The notes: generated from the sequence alone by a model not told the origin. Positions 18,533 to 29,618 are shown, counted from the first letter of the stretch. The stretch is 64,000 bases of DNA from Hoeflea prorocentri (GCF_027944115.1 NZ_JAPJZI010000001.1:4340001-4404000), one strand, 5' to 3'. A program made the numbers and translations.

Positions 18533-19870
18533 ATGGTGGAACGGAAGGATCACTATAGGGATACGATTTTTGCGTTGTCGAGTGGCGCGGGCGTTTCCGG
18601 TGTTGCGGTTATCCGCCTGTCCGGCCCCAGTGTCCGATTCGGACTCGAAACAATGATCGGAGACGTGCCGGAGGCGCGCCACGCCACTCTTAAATCCCTA
18701 TATAGTGCAGACAAGAGAGAACTCGACCGTGGGCTGGTTTTGTATTTTCCGGGCCCGAATTCCTTTACCGGTGAGGATTGCGCCGAATTGCAGGTCCATG
18801 GCGGCCGGGCAGTGGTGCAGGCGGTTCTGGAGTGTCTGTCAGGTCTTGACGGTTTCAGGAGCGCCGAGCCGGGAGAGTTTACCCGGCGGGCCTTTGACAA
18901 CGGCAAAATGGATCTGACAGAAGTTGAAGGGCTTGCAGACCTGATTGCCGCCGAAACGGAGATGCAACGGCGGCTGGCGCTGGAGCAGTCATCCGGATCC
19001 CTGTCCGATCTTTACGACGGGTGGCGGCAACGGCTTGTCAGGGCACGGGCGATGATTGAAGCGGATTTCGATTTTGCCGACGAGGAGGATATACCCGGCT
19101 CGGTCACGGAGACGATCTGGCCGGAGCTGCGCCAGCTTCTGGGCGAGATCGACCGTCATCTCCTGTCTGCCAAAGCCGGGGAAATCATCAGGGACGGTTA
19201 CCGGGTGGTGATTCTCGGTGCGCCTAATGCCGGCAAATCGAGCCTGATGAATGCCCTGGCAAAGCGTGATATCGCTATCGTCTCGGACGAAAAGGGCACA
19301 ACACGCGATCTGTTGGAGGTCCACCTCGATCTCGACGGCTATCCTGTGATCCTGCAGGATACCGCCGGATTACGCGATGGCGCCGGGGCAGTGGAACGCG
19401 AAGGCATGCGCCGGGCCATGGACGCTGCCCGACGGGCTGATCTTATCCTGTTGCTTGATGATTTGAGCGGTCGGGCCGGCGCCGCTCCGGTCACCGACGG
19501 TGACGTTGCCAGGCTGCGTGTCGGAACCAAAGCCGATCTGGCGGCGCATATCGATCGGGATGATCTGGACTGTCTTGTTTCGGTCAAGCAGGATGACGGA
19601 CTGTCTTCGCTCCTGAGCCTTTTGCACTCTCATGTGCATGAGGCTGCGGGCCAGGCAACGGGTACGCTGCCAAACCGGCAAAGGCACAAGGAATATCTCA
19701 GGACCTGCCGAGAAGCGCTGGAAGAGGCGCTGGAAAACGATTCGGATCCGTTAGAATTAAGGGCAGAAGCGCTTCGCCGGGCGGGCAATGCCTTGGGCCG
19801 GTTGACAGGACGGATCGACGTTGAGGATCTTCTGGATCTGATATTCGGTGAATTTTGCGTGGGTAAATAA
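18533..19870 (+). CDS. mnmE: tRNA uridine-5-carboxymethylaminomethyl modification GTPase MnmE
   Basis: MnmE works with MnmG to make cmnm5U34 in tRNA anticodons, using 5,10-methylene-THF, FAD and GTP hydrolysis. The 445-residue protein has the N-terminal folate-binding domain, PGEFTRRAFDNGKMDLTEVE near residue 108, and G1 GAPNAGKSS near 230. DTAGLRD (G3) lies near 276 and the C-terminal catalytic Cys is in FCVGK. GTG 18524 is also in frame, but ATG 18533 fits the family start better. mnmE-mnmG-rsmG-parA-parB is a conserved origin-side cluster. Confidence 0.97.
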   Translation: MVERKDHYRDTIFALSSGAGVSGVAVIRLSGPSVRFGLETMIGDVPEARHATLKSLYSADKRELDRGLVLYFPGPNSFTGEDCAELQVHGGRAVVQAVLECLSGLDGFRSAEPGEFTRRAFDNGKMDLTEVEGLADLIAAETEMQRRLALEQSSGSLSDLYDGWRQRLVRARAMIEADFDFADEEDIPGSVTETIWPELRQLLGEIDRHLLSAKAGEIIRDGYRVVILGAPNAGKSSLMNALAKRDIAIVSDEKGTTRDLLEVHLDLDGYPVILQDTAGLRDGAGAVEREGMRRAMDAARRADLILLLDDLSGRAGAAPVTDGDVARLRVGTKADLAAHIDRDDLDCLVSVKQDDGLSSLLSLLHSHVHEAAGQATGTLPNRQRHKEYLRTCREALEEALENDSDPLELRAEALRRAGNALGRLTGRIDVEDLLDLIFGEFCVGK

Positions 19871-19906
19871 CGTATGGGTTGCGGCATTTGTCCTTTGCCG
19901 GCTGCG

Positions 19907-19922
19907 TGTTTCACGTGAAACA
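19907..19922. other. parS: Perfect parS site
   Basis: TGTTTCACGTGAAACA is the exact 16-base palindromic consensus for chromosomal ParB. It sits in the mnmE-mnmG intergenic region, 2.7 kb upstream of parA. Confidence 0.93.
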
Positions 19923-19977
19923 GAGCCCTTGACAAATGGCGCGGGGAATCCGATTTCAGGCGCCACAGGAGTAAACC

Positions 19978-21873
19978 ATGTCACAACAGGACCAACAGGC
20001 TTATGACGTCGTCGTCATTGGTGGTGGGCATGCCGGCTGTGAAGCTGCGGCAGCCGCTGCGCGCCTTGGTGCATCCACCGCGCTGATCACGCATCGGCGC
20101 GACACAATCGGCGTGATGTCGTGCAACCCGGCGATTGGCGGGCTGGGCAAGGGCCACCTTGTGCGTGAGATCGATGCGCTTGATGGGTTGATGGGCCGTG
20201 TGGCGGATCAATCAGGTATTCAGTTTCGCCTGCTCAACCGAAGCAAGGGCCCGGCCGTGCGTGGTCCGCGGACACAGGCAGACCGCAAGCTCTATCGCGA
20301 GGCCATGCTCCGCGCCGTTGAAGAGACGGACAATCTGGATATTGTTGAAGCGGAGGTCAGCGATTTCGAAATATCCGGCGGAAAGATTGTCGCCGTTGTT
20401 CTTTCGGACGGCAGGGCAATCCGCTGTGGTGCGGCGGTGCTGACGACCGGAACGTTTCTGCGCGGCCTTATTCATATCGGCAAGAAGCAGATTCCGGCGG
20501 GCCGCATGGGCGACAAGCCCGCTTCCGGTCTTTCAACGACATTGATGGGACTGGGGTTTGAACTCGGCCGGCTGAAAACCGGGACCCCTGCCCGACTGGA
20601 TACGCGGACAATAGACTGGGATTCGGTTGGCCGACAATCGGCGGACGCGGATCCAGTGCCGTTTTCATTCATGACGGATCGGATTACGGTTCCGCAGATT
20701 GATTGCGGCATAACGCATACAACGCCTGAGACACACGAGATCATCGCAGACAATATTGATGAGTCGGCGATGTATTCCGGACGTATTGAAGGAACCGGAC
20801 CGCGCTATTGCCCGTCTGTAGAGGACAAGATCGTACGGTTCGCGGATCGCGACCGACACCAGGTTTTTCTCGAGCCGGAAGGTCTCGACGACATCAATGT
20901 CTATCCCAACGGTATTTCGACCTCTCTGCCGGAGGATGTTCAAGATCGCTTTATCAGAACGATTCCCGGCCTTGAGAACGTAGAGATCCTGCAGCCCGGA
21001 TATGCGATCGAATATGACCATATCGACCCGCGGGAGCTGCGCCCGACACTTGAGACAAAACGCGTTTCCGGTCTCTACCTTGCCGGCCAGATCAATGGGA
21101 CGACCGGCTATGAGGAAGCGGGCGGTCAGGGGCTCGTTGCAGGCCTGAACGCCGCACTCGCAGTTGCCGGAAAAGAGCCATGGATATTCAGCCGAACAGA
21201 TTCCTATCTCGGTGTGATGATCGATGATCTGACAACCCGCGGCGTGTCGGAACCGTACCGTATGTTCACCTCGCGCGCCGAATACCGGCTGACCCTGCGG
21301 GCGGACAATGCCGATTTGCGTCTGACACCGCGCGGTATTGAGCGGGGACTTGTCGGATTAACAAGGCGTAAGGAGTTTGAGTCCTGGAAGGCGGATGTCG
21401 ATCAGCTGCGCGATCATTTGCAAGAGCTGACCTTAACACCGGCCGAGGCGCAAAGGCATGATCTCAAGGTCAATCAGGATGGGCAGCGCCGATCCGCCTA
21501 TGCGCTGCTTGCCTATACGGAAAACGATGTCGCTCGCCTCTCCGCCATCTGGCCGGAACTTGGCGATGTTGATCGGCGCGTCGCAGAGCCGGTTCAGACA
21601 GAGGCCGCCTATGCGGTCTATCTGGAACGGCAGAGCCGCGATATAGCGATCCAGCGCAAGGAAGAGGAACGATTCATACCCGAAACGTTTGACTATGATG
21701 ACCTGCCGGGCCTTTCGAACGAACTTAGTCACAAGCTGAAAAGTGCAAGGCCAAGAACAATCGCGCATGCCAGCCAGATTGAGGGCATGACACCCGCAGC
21801 GATCACGCTTGTCCTGTCACGTCTGCGCAAGAGTGAGGTTTCTTCGACCGATCGTGTCGCCAAAGTGTCCTGA
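19978..21873 (+). CDS. mnmG: tRNA uridine-5-carboxymethylaminomethyl modification enzyme MnmG
   Basis: MnmG is the FAD partner of MnmE in wobble-uridine modification. The 631-residue protein starts with the dinucleotide-binding motif [12 protein letters not shown] (residues about 13-24). It contains [20 protein letters not shown] near 42-61 and a second conserved [20 protein letters not shown] near 362-381, and has the C-terminal helical domain with [11 protein letters not shown]. It begins 55 bases after the perfect parS. Confidence 0.98.
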   Translation: MSQQDQQAYDVVVIGGGHAGCEAAAAAARLGASTALITHRRDTIGVMSCNPAIGGLGKGHLVREIDALDGLMGRVADQSGIQFRLLNRSKGPAVRGPRTQADRKLYREAMLRAVEETDNLDIVEAEVSDFEISGGKIVAVVLSDGRAIRCGAAVLTTGTFLRGLIHIGKKQIPAGRMGDKPASGLSTTLMGLGFELGRLKTGTPARLDTRTIDWDSVGRQSADADPVPFSFMTDRITVPQIDCGITHTTPETHEIIADNIDESAMYSGRIEGTGPRYCPSVEDKIVRFADRDRHQVFLEPEGLDDINVYPNGISTSLPEDVQDRFIRTIPGLENVEILQPGYAIEYDHIDPRELRPTLETKRVSGLYLAGQINGTTGYEEAGGQGLVAGLNAALAVAGKEPWIFSRTDSYLGVMIDDLTTRGVSEPYRMFTSRAEYRLTLRADNADLRLTPRGIERGLVGLTRRKEFESWKADVDQLRDHLQELTLTPAEAQRHDLKVNQDGQRRSAYALLAYTENDVARLSAIWPELGDVDRRVAEPVQTEAAYAVYLERQSRDIAIQRKEEERFIPETFDYDDLPGLSNELSHKLKSARPRTIAHASQIEGMTPAAITLVLSRLRKSEVSSTDRVAKVS

Positions 21874-21898
21874 ATGTGAAAACAGCCGGAAAACGACA

Positions 21899-22528
21899 TT
21901 GCACAAACAGATAGCGGATCGCCTGCAATCTCTGCACCCCGTTTCACGTGAAACATTGCGTCGGCTAGAGGTCTTTGTCGGGCTCTTTGAAAAATGGTCC
22001 CGCAGCATTAATCTGGCAGCGCCCTCCACATTGCCGCATATATGGGAGCGGCATATTCTGGACAGTGCCCAGATATTTGCCCTGAACCCGGGTCCGAAAG
22101 CCTGGCTGGATATTGGCAGCGGAGGCGGATTTCCGGGGATCGTGACTGCCGTCCTGCTTTGCGAGCAGGGTGCCGGTCACGTTGATCTGGTGGAAAGCAA
22201 TCAGAAGAAGGCCGCCTTTCTTCGGCGCGCCCTTGCAGAAACCGGTGGGCGCGGGGCGGTCCATGCAATCCGGATCGAGCAGGCGCAAAAGACGCTGAGC
22301 GGCTTTGACGCGGTGTCCGCAAGGGCGGTTGCGGATCTCGACATGGTGCTCGGCTATTGTTCTTCCTGGCTTGAAGAAGGCGCGACCGCCTATTTTCACA
22401 AAGGCCGGGATTACCGGCGCGAGATCGACAAAGCCCGTAGAAGCTGGTCCTTCGATCTGGTAGAACATACAAGTATAGTCGATGCGGATTCCGTCATATT
22501 GCAGATCAGTAAACCTGTGCGTACATGA
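21899..22528 (+). CDS. rsmG: 16S rRNA (guanine527-N7)-methyltransferase RsmG
   Basis: RsmG methylates G527 of 16S rRNA using S-adenosylmethionine. The product has the SAM-binding motif [11 protein letters not shown] near residue 71 and the family markers RHILDS and VSAR-AVADL. Start choice is uncertain: the frame is open back to ATG 21809 (239 residues) but that would overlap mnmG by 65 bases. TTG 21899, just after the mnmG stop with a GGAAAA eight bases upstream, gives 209 residues and about 14 residues before the conserved VSRET, as in relatives. The codons for VSRET contain a parS palindrome. Confidence 0.9.
   Translation: MHKQIADRLQSLHPVSRETLRRLEVFVGLFEKWSRSINLAAPSTLPHIWERHILDSAQIFALNPGPKAWLDIGSGGGFPGIVTAVLLCEQGAGHVDLVESNQKKAAFLRRALAETGGRGAVHAIRIEQAQKTLSGFDAVSARAVADLDMVLGYCSSWLEEGATAYFHKGRDYRREIDKARRSWSFDLVEHTSIVDADSVILQISKPVRT
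21940..21955. other. parS: parS site inside the rsmG coding region
   Basis: CGTTTCACGTGAAACA matches the 16-base parS consensus except for the first base; the 14-base core at 21941-21954 is a perfect palindrome. It encodes Val-Ser-Arg-Glu-Thr of RsmG. Confidence 0.85.
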
Positions 22529-22588
22529 CGGATTATCGAGGTGTTGGTGAAGTTGCTTGGCAAAGGCAATATGACGAGGCGCTGACAG

Positions 22589-23383
22589 ATGTTGGGTAAT
22601 GGCAAGAGAATTATAACCGTCGCCAACCAGAAGGGCGGTGTCGGAAAGACCACGACCGCGATCAATCTCGCAACTGCGCTGGCGGCCATTGGCGAGCGGG
22701 TGCTGATCATTGATCTCGACCCTCAGGGCAATGCCAGCACGGGTCTGGGGATCGAGCGGCAGGACCGGGTTAAATCATCCTATCATCTGATGCTTGGCCA
22801 GACCGGAATCGCCGAAGCGGCGATGAAAACCGATGTACCCAATCTGTCAATCGTGCCGTCGACGATGGATCTGCTTGGTGTCGAGATGGAAATCTCAGGC
22901 CAGAAGGATCGGGTCTTTCGGCTCAAGAATGCGATCGCCGCACACCGGGTCGGCGACTATGACTATATCCTTATCGACTGCCCACCGTCGCTCAATCTTC
23001 TGACCATCAACGCCATGGCTGCGGCTCATTCCGTTCTTGTGCCGCTACAGTGCGAGTTTTTTGCGCTTGAGGGTCTCAGCCAGCTTCTGGAGACGGTGGG
23101 CCAGGTGCGCTCCACACTCAATCCGAGCCTGGATATCCAGGGCATCGTCATGACCATGTACGATTCGCGCAACAACCTGGCGCAGCAGGTCGTCGACGAT
23201 GTGCGGTCCTATCTCGGCGATAAAGTTTACCGTACTCTCATTCCACGCAATGTTCGCGTGTCAGAAGCGCCATCCTATGGTAAGCCGGCTATACTTTACG
23301 ACCTCAGATGTTCTGGCAGCCAGGCCTATCTGAAACTGGCATCTGAGGTCATTCAGCGGGAACGCGAGCGCAAAGCCGCCTGA
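22589..23383 (+). CDS. parA: Chromosome-partitioning ATPase ParA
   Basis: ParA/Soj is the deviant-Walker ATPase that binds nucleoid DNA and moves the ParB-parS complex. The 264-residue protein has NQKGGVGKTTTAINLA (deviant Walker A, residues about 13-28), the DLDPQGNAST motif near 42, and the Walker B-type IDCPPSLNLLT near 130. It lacks the N-terminal HTH of plasmid repABC-type ParA, in line with a chromosomal type I locus. Three parS sites lie within 8 kb upstream, one of them perfect. parB follows after 35 bases. Confidence 0.97.
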   Translation: MLGNGKRIITVANQKGGVGKTTTAINLATALAAIGERVLIIDLDPQGNASTGLGIERQDRVKSSYHLMLGQTGIAEAAMKTDVPNLSIVPSTMDLLGVEMEISGQKDRVFRLKNAIAAHRVGDYDYILIDCPPSLNLLTINAMAAAHSVLVPLQCEFFALEGLSQLLETVGQVRSTLNPSLDIQGIVMTMYDSRNNLAQQVVDDVRSYLGDKVYRTLIPRNVRVSEAPSYGKPAILYDLRCSGSQAYLKLASEVIQRERERKAA

Positions 23384-23418
23384 TAAGGCATGAAGATCAA
23401 ACACTTAACGGTGTAGAG

Positions 23419-24300
23419 ATGAGTGATGAAAATTCAAAGAAGAGGCTGGGACGGGGACTTGCCGCGCTGATCGGCGAGATGGACCAGCCTTATGAAGCCC
23501 AGGAAACGCCTGTGGCTGAGACGGCCGATCAATTCGTACCGATCGAATTTGTCAGCCGCAATCCAAACAACCCGCGTCGGAATTTTGACGAATCGGACCT
23601 GGAAGATCTCGCCCGCTCGATCAACCAGCACGGCATTGTCCAGCCGGTCGTGGTTCGGCCGATGGGCGACGGGCGCTACGAGATCATTGCCGGCGAGCGG
23701 CGCTGGCGGGCAGCTCAACGGGCAGGCCTTGTCGAAATTCCTGTTCTGATCCGCGATGTGGACGACCGAATGGCGCTGGAGATCGCCATCGTCGAAAATG
23801 TTCAGCGTTCGGACCTCAATCCGCTTGACGAGGCGCTCGGATATGAGCAGCTGATCGCCGATCACGGTTATACGCAAAATGACCTCGGCGATATTATCGG
23901 CAAAAGCCGCAGCCATGTGGCGAACAGCCTCAGATTGCTGAAATTGCCGGAAAAGGTCCGTGATATGCTCTCCGATGGCGCATTGACCGCCGGGCATGCG
24001 CGGGCCATCGCCTCCACCTCTGATCCGGTGAAGCTGGCGCGGCAGATTGTTTCGAAGGGCATGTCCGTGCGCGATGCCGAGCGATTGGCTCAAAAGGACG
24101 GAGAACCTGCCACGTCCAGATCTAAGTCTACCGCTCCGGCAAAGGATGCCGATACGCTGGCCCTGGAAAAGATGCTGACCGATAATCTTGGTCTCAAGGT
24201 CACGATCAGTCACCGCGGCGGCGGTGGCCAGGTCAAGGTTGACTATCGCACCCTTGAACAGCTGGACGAGCTTTGCCGGCTGCTTCAGGCGCAACGGTAA
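23419..24300 (+). CDS. parB: Chromosome-partitioning protein ParB
   Basis: ParB is a CTP-dependent DNA clamp loaded at parS. The 293-residue protein has the N-terminal ParA-interacting KKRLGRGLAALIGE (residues about 6-19), the CTP-binding ParB/Srx motif GERRWRAAQRAGL with VEN(V)QR, and an HTH near 140-180 (GKSRSHVANSLRLLKLP). A C-terminal dimerisation domain completes it. It is convergent with holA, with 16 bases between the stops and no obvious terminator. Confidence 0.97.
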   Translation: MSDENSKKRLGRGLAALIGEMDQPYEAQETPVAETADQFVPIEFVSRNPNNPRRNFDESDLEDLARSINQHGIVQPVVVRPMGDGRYEIIAGERRWRAAQRAGLVEIPVLIRDVDDRMALEIAIVENVQRSDLNPLDEALGYEQLIADHGYTQNDLGDIIGKSRSHVANSLRLLKLPEKVRDMLSDGALTAGHARAIASTSDPVKLARQIVSKGMSVRDAERLAQKDGEPATSRSKSTAPAKDADTLALEKMLTDNLGLKVTISHRGGGGQVKVDYRTLEQLDELCRLLQAQR

Positions 24301-24316
24301 TCCAACCAGTAGCCGG

Positions 24317-25360
24317 CTATCTACTTGTCAGTTTCGATGATCTGAGCGCAATTGCGAGCAATGCCTGGCGGGCAATGCTGTTTTGCAATGCGGGCTGTTT
24401 GCGGGTTTCAAGGATTGCGTTCTGCAGATGCTGCAAAACATCATCCGTTGCGCGGCCATTCCAGCCGCGAACGGCCTTTTCCAGAGCGGGTTTGCGGCGA
24501 AAGTGTACGCGCCGGCCATATTCGCCAAGGACCTCGGAAACCCGCTTGCGTTCGCCCTCGATCAGTCCGCGCATGACGGCAATCATCTGGAACTGCCGCA
24601 TGCAGGCCTGAAGTACCAGAAAAACCTGTGCTTTTGAGGCAATAATGCGTGTGAGTGCGTGATCGAGACCGGATACGTTCCCGGTCAGGACGCAATCCAC
24701 CGCCTCGTCGATTGACAGGGAGGACGCATCGCCTGAAATGGCGCGGACATCCTCTTCGGTTACCTCACCGCGCCCATGGCAATAAAGGGCGAGCTTTTGC
24801 AGTTCCTTTCGGCTTGCCAGCCGGTCGCCACCGAGATTTTCAACGAGATGCTGACGCGCAGGCGGACTGATATTGAGACCCGACTGCCCAAGTTCTTCGT
24901 CGATCAACGCGTGAATGGCCCGCCCGTCATCAGCATAACAGGGCAGCGCCATTGATGCTTTGCCCGTTTCGGCGGTCTTGCGCAGGGACGAGCCCTTTTT
25001 GAGGTCGCCAGCCTCGATAATGAGCGTTGTATCGGCCGGCGGGTCGGCGGCCATGGCCGCAACGGCGTCGACGACCGCCTTGTCATTGCCGGCGCCCCGG
25101 AGCCAGATGAGCCGATCACCACCAAACAGAGCGATGGCGTTGATTTCGTCGAGCAGCCGTGCCGGATCTTCCTTCAGATCCGAGTTGTCCAGTTTCACGA
25201 CATTAAAATCATCGGTGAGGTCGACATTGACCGTTCTGGAAAGGGCTGCTGCCCGTTCGGATACGAGGCCACGGTCCGGTCCGTAGATCAGCAGCGCCCG
25301 GTAACTCGGGTCTGGCCGCTTGATGAAACCGTCGACTTCGTGGGCCTTTTTCTGTGCCAT
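24317..25360 (-). CDS. holA: DNA polymerase III delta subunit
   Basis: HolA opens the beta sliding clamp as part of the clamp-loader complex. The 347-residue product shows the N-terminal ALLIYGPDRGLVSERA near residue 22, the DL-KKGSSLRKTAE region near 113, and the C-terminal helical collar domain. As usual for delta it lacks a functional Walker A. It lies downstream of leuS and lptE on the minus strand, with two bases between lptE and holA, the conserved alphaproteobacterial order leuS-lptE-holA. Confidence 0.94.
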   Translation of the reverse strand: MAQKKAHEVDGFIKRPDPSYRALLIYGPDRGLVSERAAALSRTVNVDLTDDFNVVKLDNSDLKEDPARLLDEINAIALFGGDRLIWLRGAGNDKAVVDAVAAMAADPPADTTLIIEAGDLKKGSSLRKTAETGKASMALPCYADDGRAIHALIDEELGQSGLNISPPARQHLVENLGGDRLASRKELQKLALYCHGRGEVTEEDVRAISGDASSLSIDEAVDCVLTGNVSGLDHALTRIIASKAQVFLVLQACMRQFQMIAVMRGLIEGERKRVSEVLGEYGRRVHFRRKPALEKAVRGWNGRATDDVLQHLQNAILETRKQPALQNSIARQALLAIALRSSKLTSR

Positions 25361-25362
25361 TT

Positions 25363-25860
25363 CTATCGGGTAATCAGCGCCGCCGTGTCCGCCCGGATGA
25401 TTTCGGCCAATTCGCCGGCCGCCCGGTCTTCCGCATCGCGAAGAGCGCGCCTGTTGGCAAATTCCTGGGTTGTCTGATCATAGAAGGTCACGACCGTGCG
25501 CTTGCCGCTGCCGATAATTTCCTTGGTTTTGTTATCCCGCAGGGAATAGGTGGCAATCGCACTGTAGCGCTGTGCGGTGATGCCGTCAGTCAGCTGCTCG
25601 CGCAATGCGGCGCTGGCGCTGCCGGCGACGGCAAGATCAAGCGTGTAGTCGGGATGCGCGGGCTCACCTTTGCCGCCTGAGAACATAAAAATCAAACGGT
25701 TACGCAATACCTGCTCAACCCGGTCGTCGGCCGGGTTGATGCCTACGGACAGGAGTTTCGATTCCGTTCCCGCCGATGTGGAATAGAGCGGTTTGACCTG
25801 GCATGCCTGGAGAATGGAAACGCCGAATACCAGAAGCACGGCAAGCAGAATATGTCTCAT
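25363..25860 (-). CDS. lptE: LPS-assembly lipoprotein LptE
   Basis: LptE plugs the LptD barrel and delivers LPS to the outer-membrane surface. The 165-residue product begins with a short signal sequence and lipobox LQAC (Cys at residue about 20), followed by a beta-rich LptE domain. ATG 25860 is preceded by GGAAGGT at five bases. The longer reading to 25884 overlaps leuS and is less likely. Sequence conservation in this family is low; the call rests on lipobox, size and the leuS-lptE-holA order. Confidence 0.87.
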   Translation of the reverse strand: MRHILLAVLLVFGVSILQACQVKPLYSTSAGTESKLLSVGINPADDRVEQVLRNRLIFMFSGGKGEPAHPDYTLDLAVAGSASAALREQLTDGITAQRYSAIATYSLRDNKTKEIIGSGKRTVVTFYDQTTQEFANRRALRDAEDRAAGELAEIIRADTAALITR

Positions 25861-25873
25861 TCGGACCTTCCCA

Positions 25874-28492
25874 TCATAGGACAACGTTTACGATCCTTTG
25901 CGGAACGACGATGATCTTGCGCGGAGCGTTTCCATTCAGCGCCGCCTGCACCACCGCCAACTCCAGAACGGCTGTCTCGACAGCCACTTGATCGGCATCG
26001 CGGGCAATTGTCAAATCACCTCGTTTCTTACCGTTTATCTGTACGGGAAGCGTGATCTGATCGTCGACGACAAGCTCCTTGTCGAATTGCGGCCATTGGG
26101 ACTGGGCAATCAGGCTGTTCCCGCCAAGCAGCGTGTTACATTCCTCGCAAAGATGCGGCGTCATCGGGGCCATGATGCGGATCAGGATATCAACCGCATC
26201 CCTGACGGCGGCAAGGGTTGCTGCATCGGCACGACCGCCCGCGACCGAGGAAAGCGGCGCGGCCAGCGTGTTGACCAGCTCATGCATGCGGGCAATCGCC
26301 TTGTTGAAGGCAAGCTTGTCGAGATCTTCGCCAACCGCCTTCAGCGCTTTGTGTGCTGCCTTGGAAATCTCGGCTGCCTCACCCTGTTTCGCCGGTGCTG
26401 CATGCGCCGATTTGAGCGCCGGCGCGGCTTCTCCGAGAAGGCGCCAGACGCGCTGGACGAACCGGTGGGCGCCGTCGACGCCTGCCTCGGTCCAGATGAC
26501 ATCGCGTTCGGGCGGCGAATCCGACAGCATGAAGAAACGTGCCGCGTCCGCACCACAGGAATCGATGATATCGTCCGGATCGACCACGTTCTTTTTGGAC
26601 TTCGACATCTTTTCAATGGAGCCGATCGTCACTTCATCGCCATTGTCGAGCCGGTAGGCACGGCGGTCGCCCTCGGTCTCTTCCACGCGGACATCGGCCG
26701 GCATCAGCCAGCCCTCATCGCCCTTATAAGTCTCGTGCACCACCATGCCTTGGGTAAACAGGCCCTTGAACGGCTCCTTTATGCCGACATGGCCGGCAAT
26801 CCGCATCGCGCGGGTGAAGAAGCGCGAATAGAGCAAATGAAGGATCGCGTGCTCAATGCCGCCAATATACTGATCGACCGGCAGCCAGCTATCTGCGGCG
26901 GCCGCTTCCGTCGGCTCTGGGGATTTCGGTGCCGTAAATCGGGCGAAATACCAGGAAGAATCGACAAATGTGTCCATCGTATCGGTTTCACGGCGGGCAT
27001 CGGCACCACATTTCGGACATGCCACAGAGCGCCATGAGGGATGGCGATCAAGCGGATTGCCAGGTTTTTCAAAGTCGATGTCGTCGGGCAGTTCGACCGG
27101 CAGATCGGACCGAGGAACCGGTACAACGCCGCAACTGTCACAATGGATGACCGGGATCGGGCAGCCCCAATAGCGCTGGCGTGAAATACCCCAGTCGCGA
27201 AGCCGGTAGTTGGTTTCGCGGCGCGCCTGCGGTTTGCCGTCAAGCTCGATGGATTCAAGCCTATTTGCGACCTCGTCGAAAGCATCACCGGGCGACATGC
27301 CATCCAGGAAGCGTGAATTGATCATCACGCCGTCGCCGACATAGGCCTCTTCCGTGATCTGGAACGTTGCGGCATCAGCATCGTCGGGCATGACGACAGC
27401 GGTGACCGGCAGACCGTATTTGTTGGCGAAGTCGAGATCGCGCTGGTCGCCCGAGGGGCATCCGAAAATCGCACCCGTGCCGTAATCCATAAGCACAAAG
27501 TTGGCGACGTAAACCGGCAGAAGCCAATCCGGATCAAAGGGATGGCGTACCTTGATGCCCGTGTCGAAACCCTGTTTCTCGGCTGTTTCGAGCGCTGCGA
27601 CCGATGTGCCCATGCGGCGGCATTGGTCGCAGAAAGCTGCGAGGTCGGCATTGTCCTCAGCCGCTTTGACGGCAAGCGGATGGTCCGCGGCAATCGCCAT
27701 GAAGGATGCGCCGAAAAGCGTGTCCGGACGCGTGGTGTAAACCTCCAGCACGGTTTCGCCCGCCGGTGCGGTCTCCGAAACGATCTGCCATCCCATATGC
27801 AGGCCTTCGGAGCGGCCGATCCAGTTTTTCTGCATCAGCCGGACCTTTTCCGGCCACTGATCGAGATCGTTCAGGGCTTCCAGCAGCTCCTGGCTGAAAT
27901 CGGTGATTTTGAAGAACCACTGGGTCAGCTCGCGCTGCTCGACAAGCGCGCCTGAGCGCCAGCCGCGTCCGTCCACCACTTGTTCATTGGCAAGGACGGT
28001 CTGATCGACGGGATCCCAATTGACCTTCGACTGTTTGCGATAGACCAGATCATGCTCGAGGAAATCGAGGAAAAGCTGCTGCTGGTGATGATAATAGTCG
28101 ACATCGCAGGTCGCGAATTCGCGCGACCAGTCGAGCGACAGGCCCATGGATTTGAGCTGCGCGCGCATGATGTCGATATTCTGGTAGGTCCAGTCGCGCG
28201 GATGCACCTTGTTTTGCATGGCGGCGTTTTCGGCGGGCATGCCGAACGCATCCCAGCCCATCGGGTGAAGCACGTTATAGCCGCAGGCGCGCTTGTAGCG
28301 AGCAATGACGTCACCCATGGCGTAATTGCGCACATGGCCGATATGGATGCGGCCCGACGGATAGGGAAACATCTCCAGGACGTAATATTTCGGCCTTGGA
28401 TCGTCATTATCCGCTTCGAACAGTTTCCGCTCGTCCCAGATCTTGCGCCAGCGCGGTTCCGCTTCGCGCGGATTGTAACGTTCAATGGCCAT
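25874..28492 (-). CDS. leuS: Leucyl-tRNA synthetase
   Basis: LeuS charges tRNA-Leu; it is a class I synthetase with a CP1 editing domain. The 872-residue protein shows the HIGH motif in [13 protein letters not shown] near residue 48 and the KMSKS motif in [11 protein letters not shown] near residue 630. Zinc-type CDSCG and CPKCG clusters lie between, and a C-terminal anticodon domain with [17 protein letters not shown] is present. It has the usual bacterial length. First gene of leuS-lptE-holA and divergent from yggS. Confidence 0.98.
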   Translation of the reverse strand: MAIERYNPREAEPRWRKIWDERKLFEADNDDPRPKYYVLEMFPYPSGRIHIGHVRNYAMGDVIARYKRACGYNVLHPMGWDAFGMPAENAAMQNKVHPRDWTYQNIDIMRAQLKSMGLSLDWSREFATCDVDYYHHQQQLFLDFLEHDLVYRKQSKVNWDPVDQTVLANEQVVDGRGWRSGALVEQRELTQWFFKITDFSQELLEALNDLDQWPEKVRLMQKNWIGRSEGLHMGWQIVSETAPAGETVLEVYTTRPDTLFGASFMAIAADHPLAVKAAEDNADLAAFCDQCRRMGTSVAALETAEKQGFDTGIKVRHPFDPDWLLPVYVANFVLMDYGTGAIFGCPSGDQRDLDFANKYGLPVTAVVMPDDADAATFQITEEAYVGDGVMINSRFLDGMSPGDAFDEVANRLESIELDGKPQARRETNYRLRDWGISRQRYWGCPIPVIHCDSCGVVPVPRSDLPVELPDDIDFEKPGNPLDRHPSWRSVACPKCGADARRETDTMDTFVDSSWYFARFTAPKSPEPTEAAAADSWLPVDQYIGGIEHAILHLLYSRFFTRAMRIAGHVGIKEPFKGLFTQGMVVHETYKGDEGWLMPADVRVEETEGDRRAYRLDNGDEVTIGSIEKMSKSKKNVVDPDDIIDSCGADAARFFMLSDSPPERDVIWTEAGVDGAHRFVQRVWRLLGEAAPALKSAHAAPAKQGEAAEISKAAHKALKAVGEDLDKLAFNKAIARMHELVNTLAAPLSSVAGGRADAATLAAVRDAVDILIRIMAPMTPHLCEECNTLLGGNSLIAQSQWPQFDKELVVDDQITLPVQINGKKRGDLTIARDADQVAVETAVLELAVVQAALNGNAPRKIIVVPQRIVNVVL

Positions 28493-28704
28493 CGAAAGGG
28501 GGTCCGTTGCTATTCTGAAACTTTGCGCGGAGCTTCACCACGAAACCCGGCGAGCGTCAACTGTCCGGCCTTCAAATTGGCGCGAATGAGCCGCAAAACG
28601 GGATTGCGGACGGCTTGTCAGCCGGAGAAGAATCCATTGTGCCGCAGCCACGGCTATGTCATGAGGCTCTGGAAGTCTGGAAGATTACCCGGAAGCAGAA
28701 CATT

Positions 28705-29385
28705 ATGAGTGCCACGGACAGATTGAAGCTGGTTCGCGAAGAGGTGGCGAAAGCGTCGGTCGATACCGGACGCGCCGGCGATGCGGTTACGATTGTTGCG
28801 GTCTCGAAAACCTTCGACGCCGACGCCATCGTCCCGGTGATCGCGGCCGGGCAACGCGTGTTTGGCGAAAACCGGGTCCAGGAAGCGCAGGGAAAATGGC
28901 CTGCGCTGAAAGAGAAAAATGCCGATATCGAACTGCGCCTCATCGGGCCGCTGCAATCCAACAAGGCGGCGGATGCCGTAGCCCTGTTTGATGTGATCGA
29001 AACCATCGATCGGGAGAAGATTGCCAAGGCGATCGCGGCTGAAATGAAAAAACAAGGCCGGCAGCCCAGGCTGTTTGTTCAGGTCAATACCGGCTCTGAG
29101 CCGCAAAAGGCGGGTGTCGAACCGAAGGATCTAGTGGCGTTCGTCGACCGTTGCCGTCGTGCGCACGGCCTTACCATTGAGGGATTGATGTGCATTCCGC
29201 CGATTGCCGAAAATCCCGGCCCGCATTTTGCCTTGCTTGCCAAGCTTGCCGAAGAGACGGGGTTGCAAAAACTGTCGATGGGCATGTCCGCCGACTACCA
29301 GACGGCCATCGCGTTCGGGGCGACGTCGGTGCGGGTCGGATCGGCAATATTTGGCAGCCGAGACAAACCGGTCGCCGCGCCGTAG
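28705..29385 (+). CDS. yggS: YggS/PLPBP family pyridoxal-phosphate homeostasis protein
   Basis: YggS-type proteins bind PLP in a single TIM-like barrel and keep the vitamin B6 and amino-acid pools balanced; no catalytic reaction is known. The 226-residue product has the PLP Lys in VAVSKTF (residue 35), FGENRVQEA, LIGPLQSNKA, and C-terminal SMGMSADYQTAI with GATSVRVGSAIFG. ATG 28705 is chosen over an open frame from 28615 whose extra residues are non-family. It is divergent from leuS, as in many Hyphomicrobiales. Confidence 0.95.
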   Translation: MSATDRLKLVREEVAKASVDTGRAGDAVTIVAVSKTFDADAIVPVIAAGQRVFGENRVQEAQGKWPALKEKNADIELRLIGPLQSNKAADAVALFDVIETIDREKIAKAIAAEMKKQGRQPRLFVQVNTGSEPQKAGVEPKDLVAFVDRCRRAHGLTIEGLMCIPPIAENPGPHFALLAKLAEETGLQKLSMGMSADYQTAIAFGATSVRVGSAIFGSRDKPVAAP

Positions 29386-29618
29386 AAGCCGCGCCCAACC
29401 CGTCGCATTGATCTAAGGTCTGATTTACCCTGGACGCTCCGCTTTGTATGTGTGGCGGCGCAGATGCCGGGTATTGCAGCGGCCGGGAACCGGTGTTTAC
29501 TCACATCTGCGGCTGATATGGCTCCGGCCTGGCGATGGGAACGTCCTGCTCGAGGCGCCAGACCGCAAGAGCGGATGAGGAACCCACGGTTCCGGCAGGT
29601 CCGCGATGGGAGGAAAAA

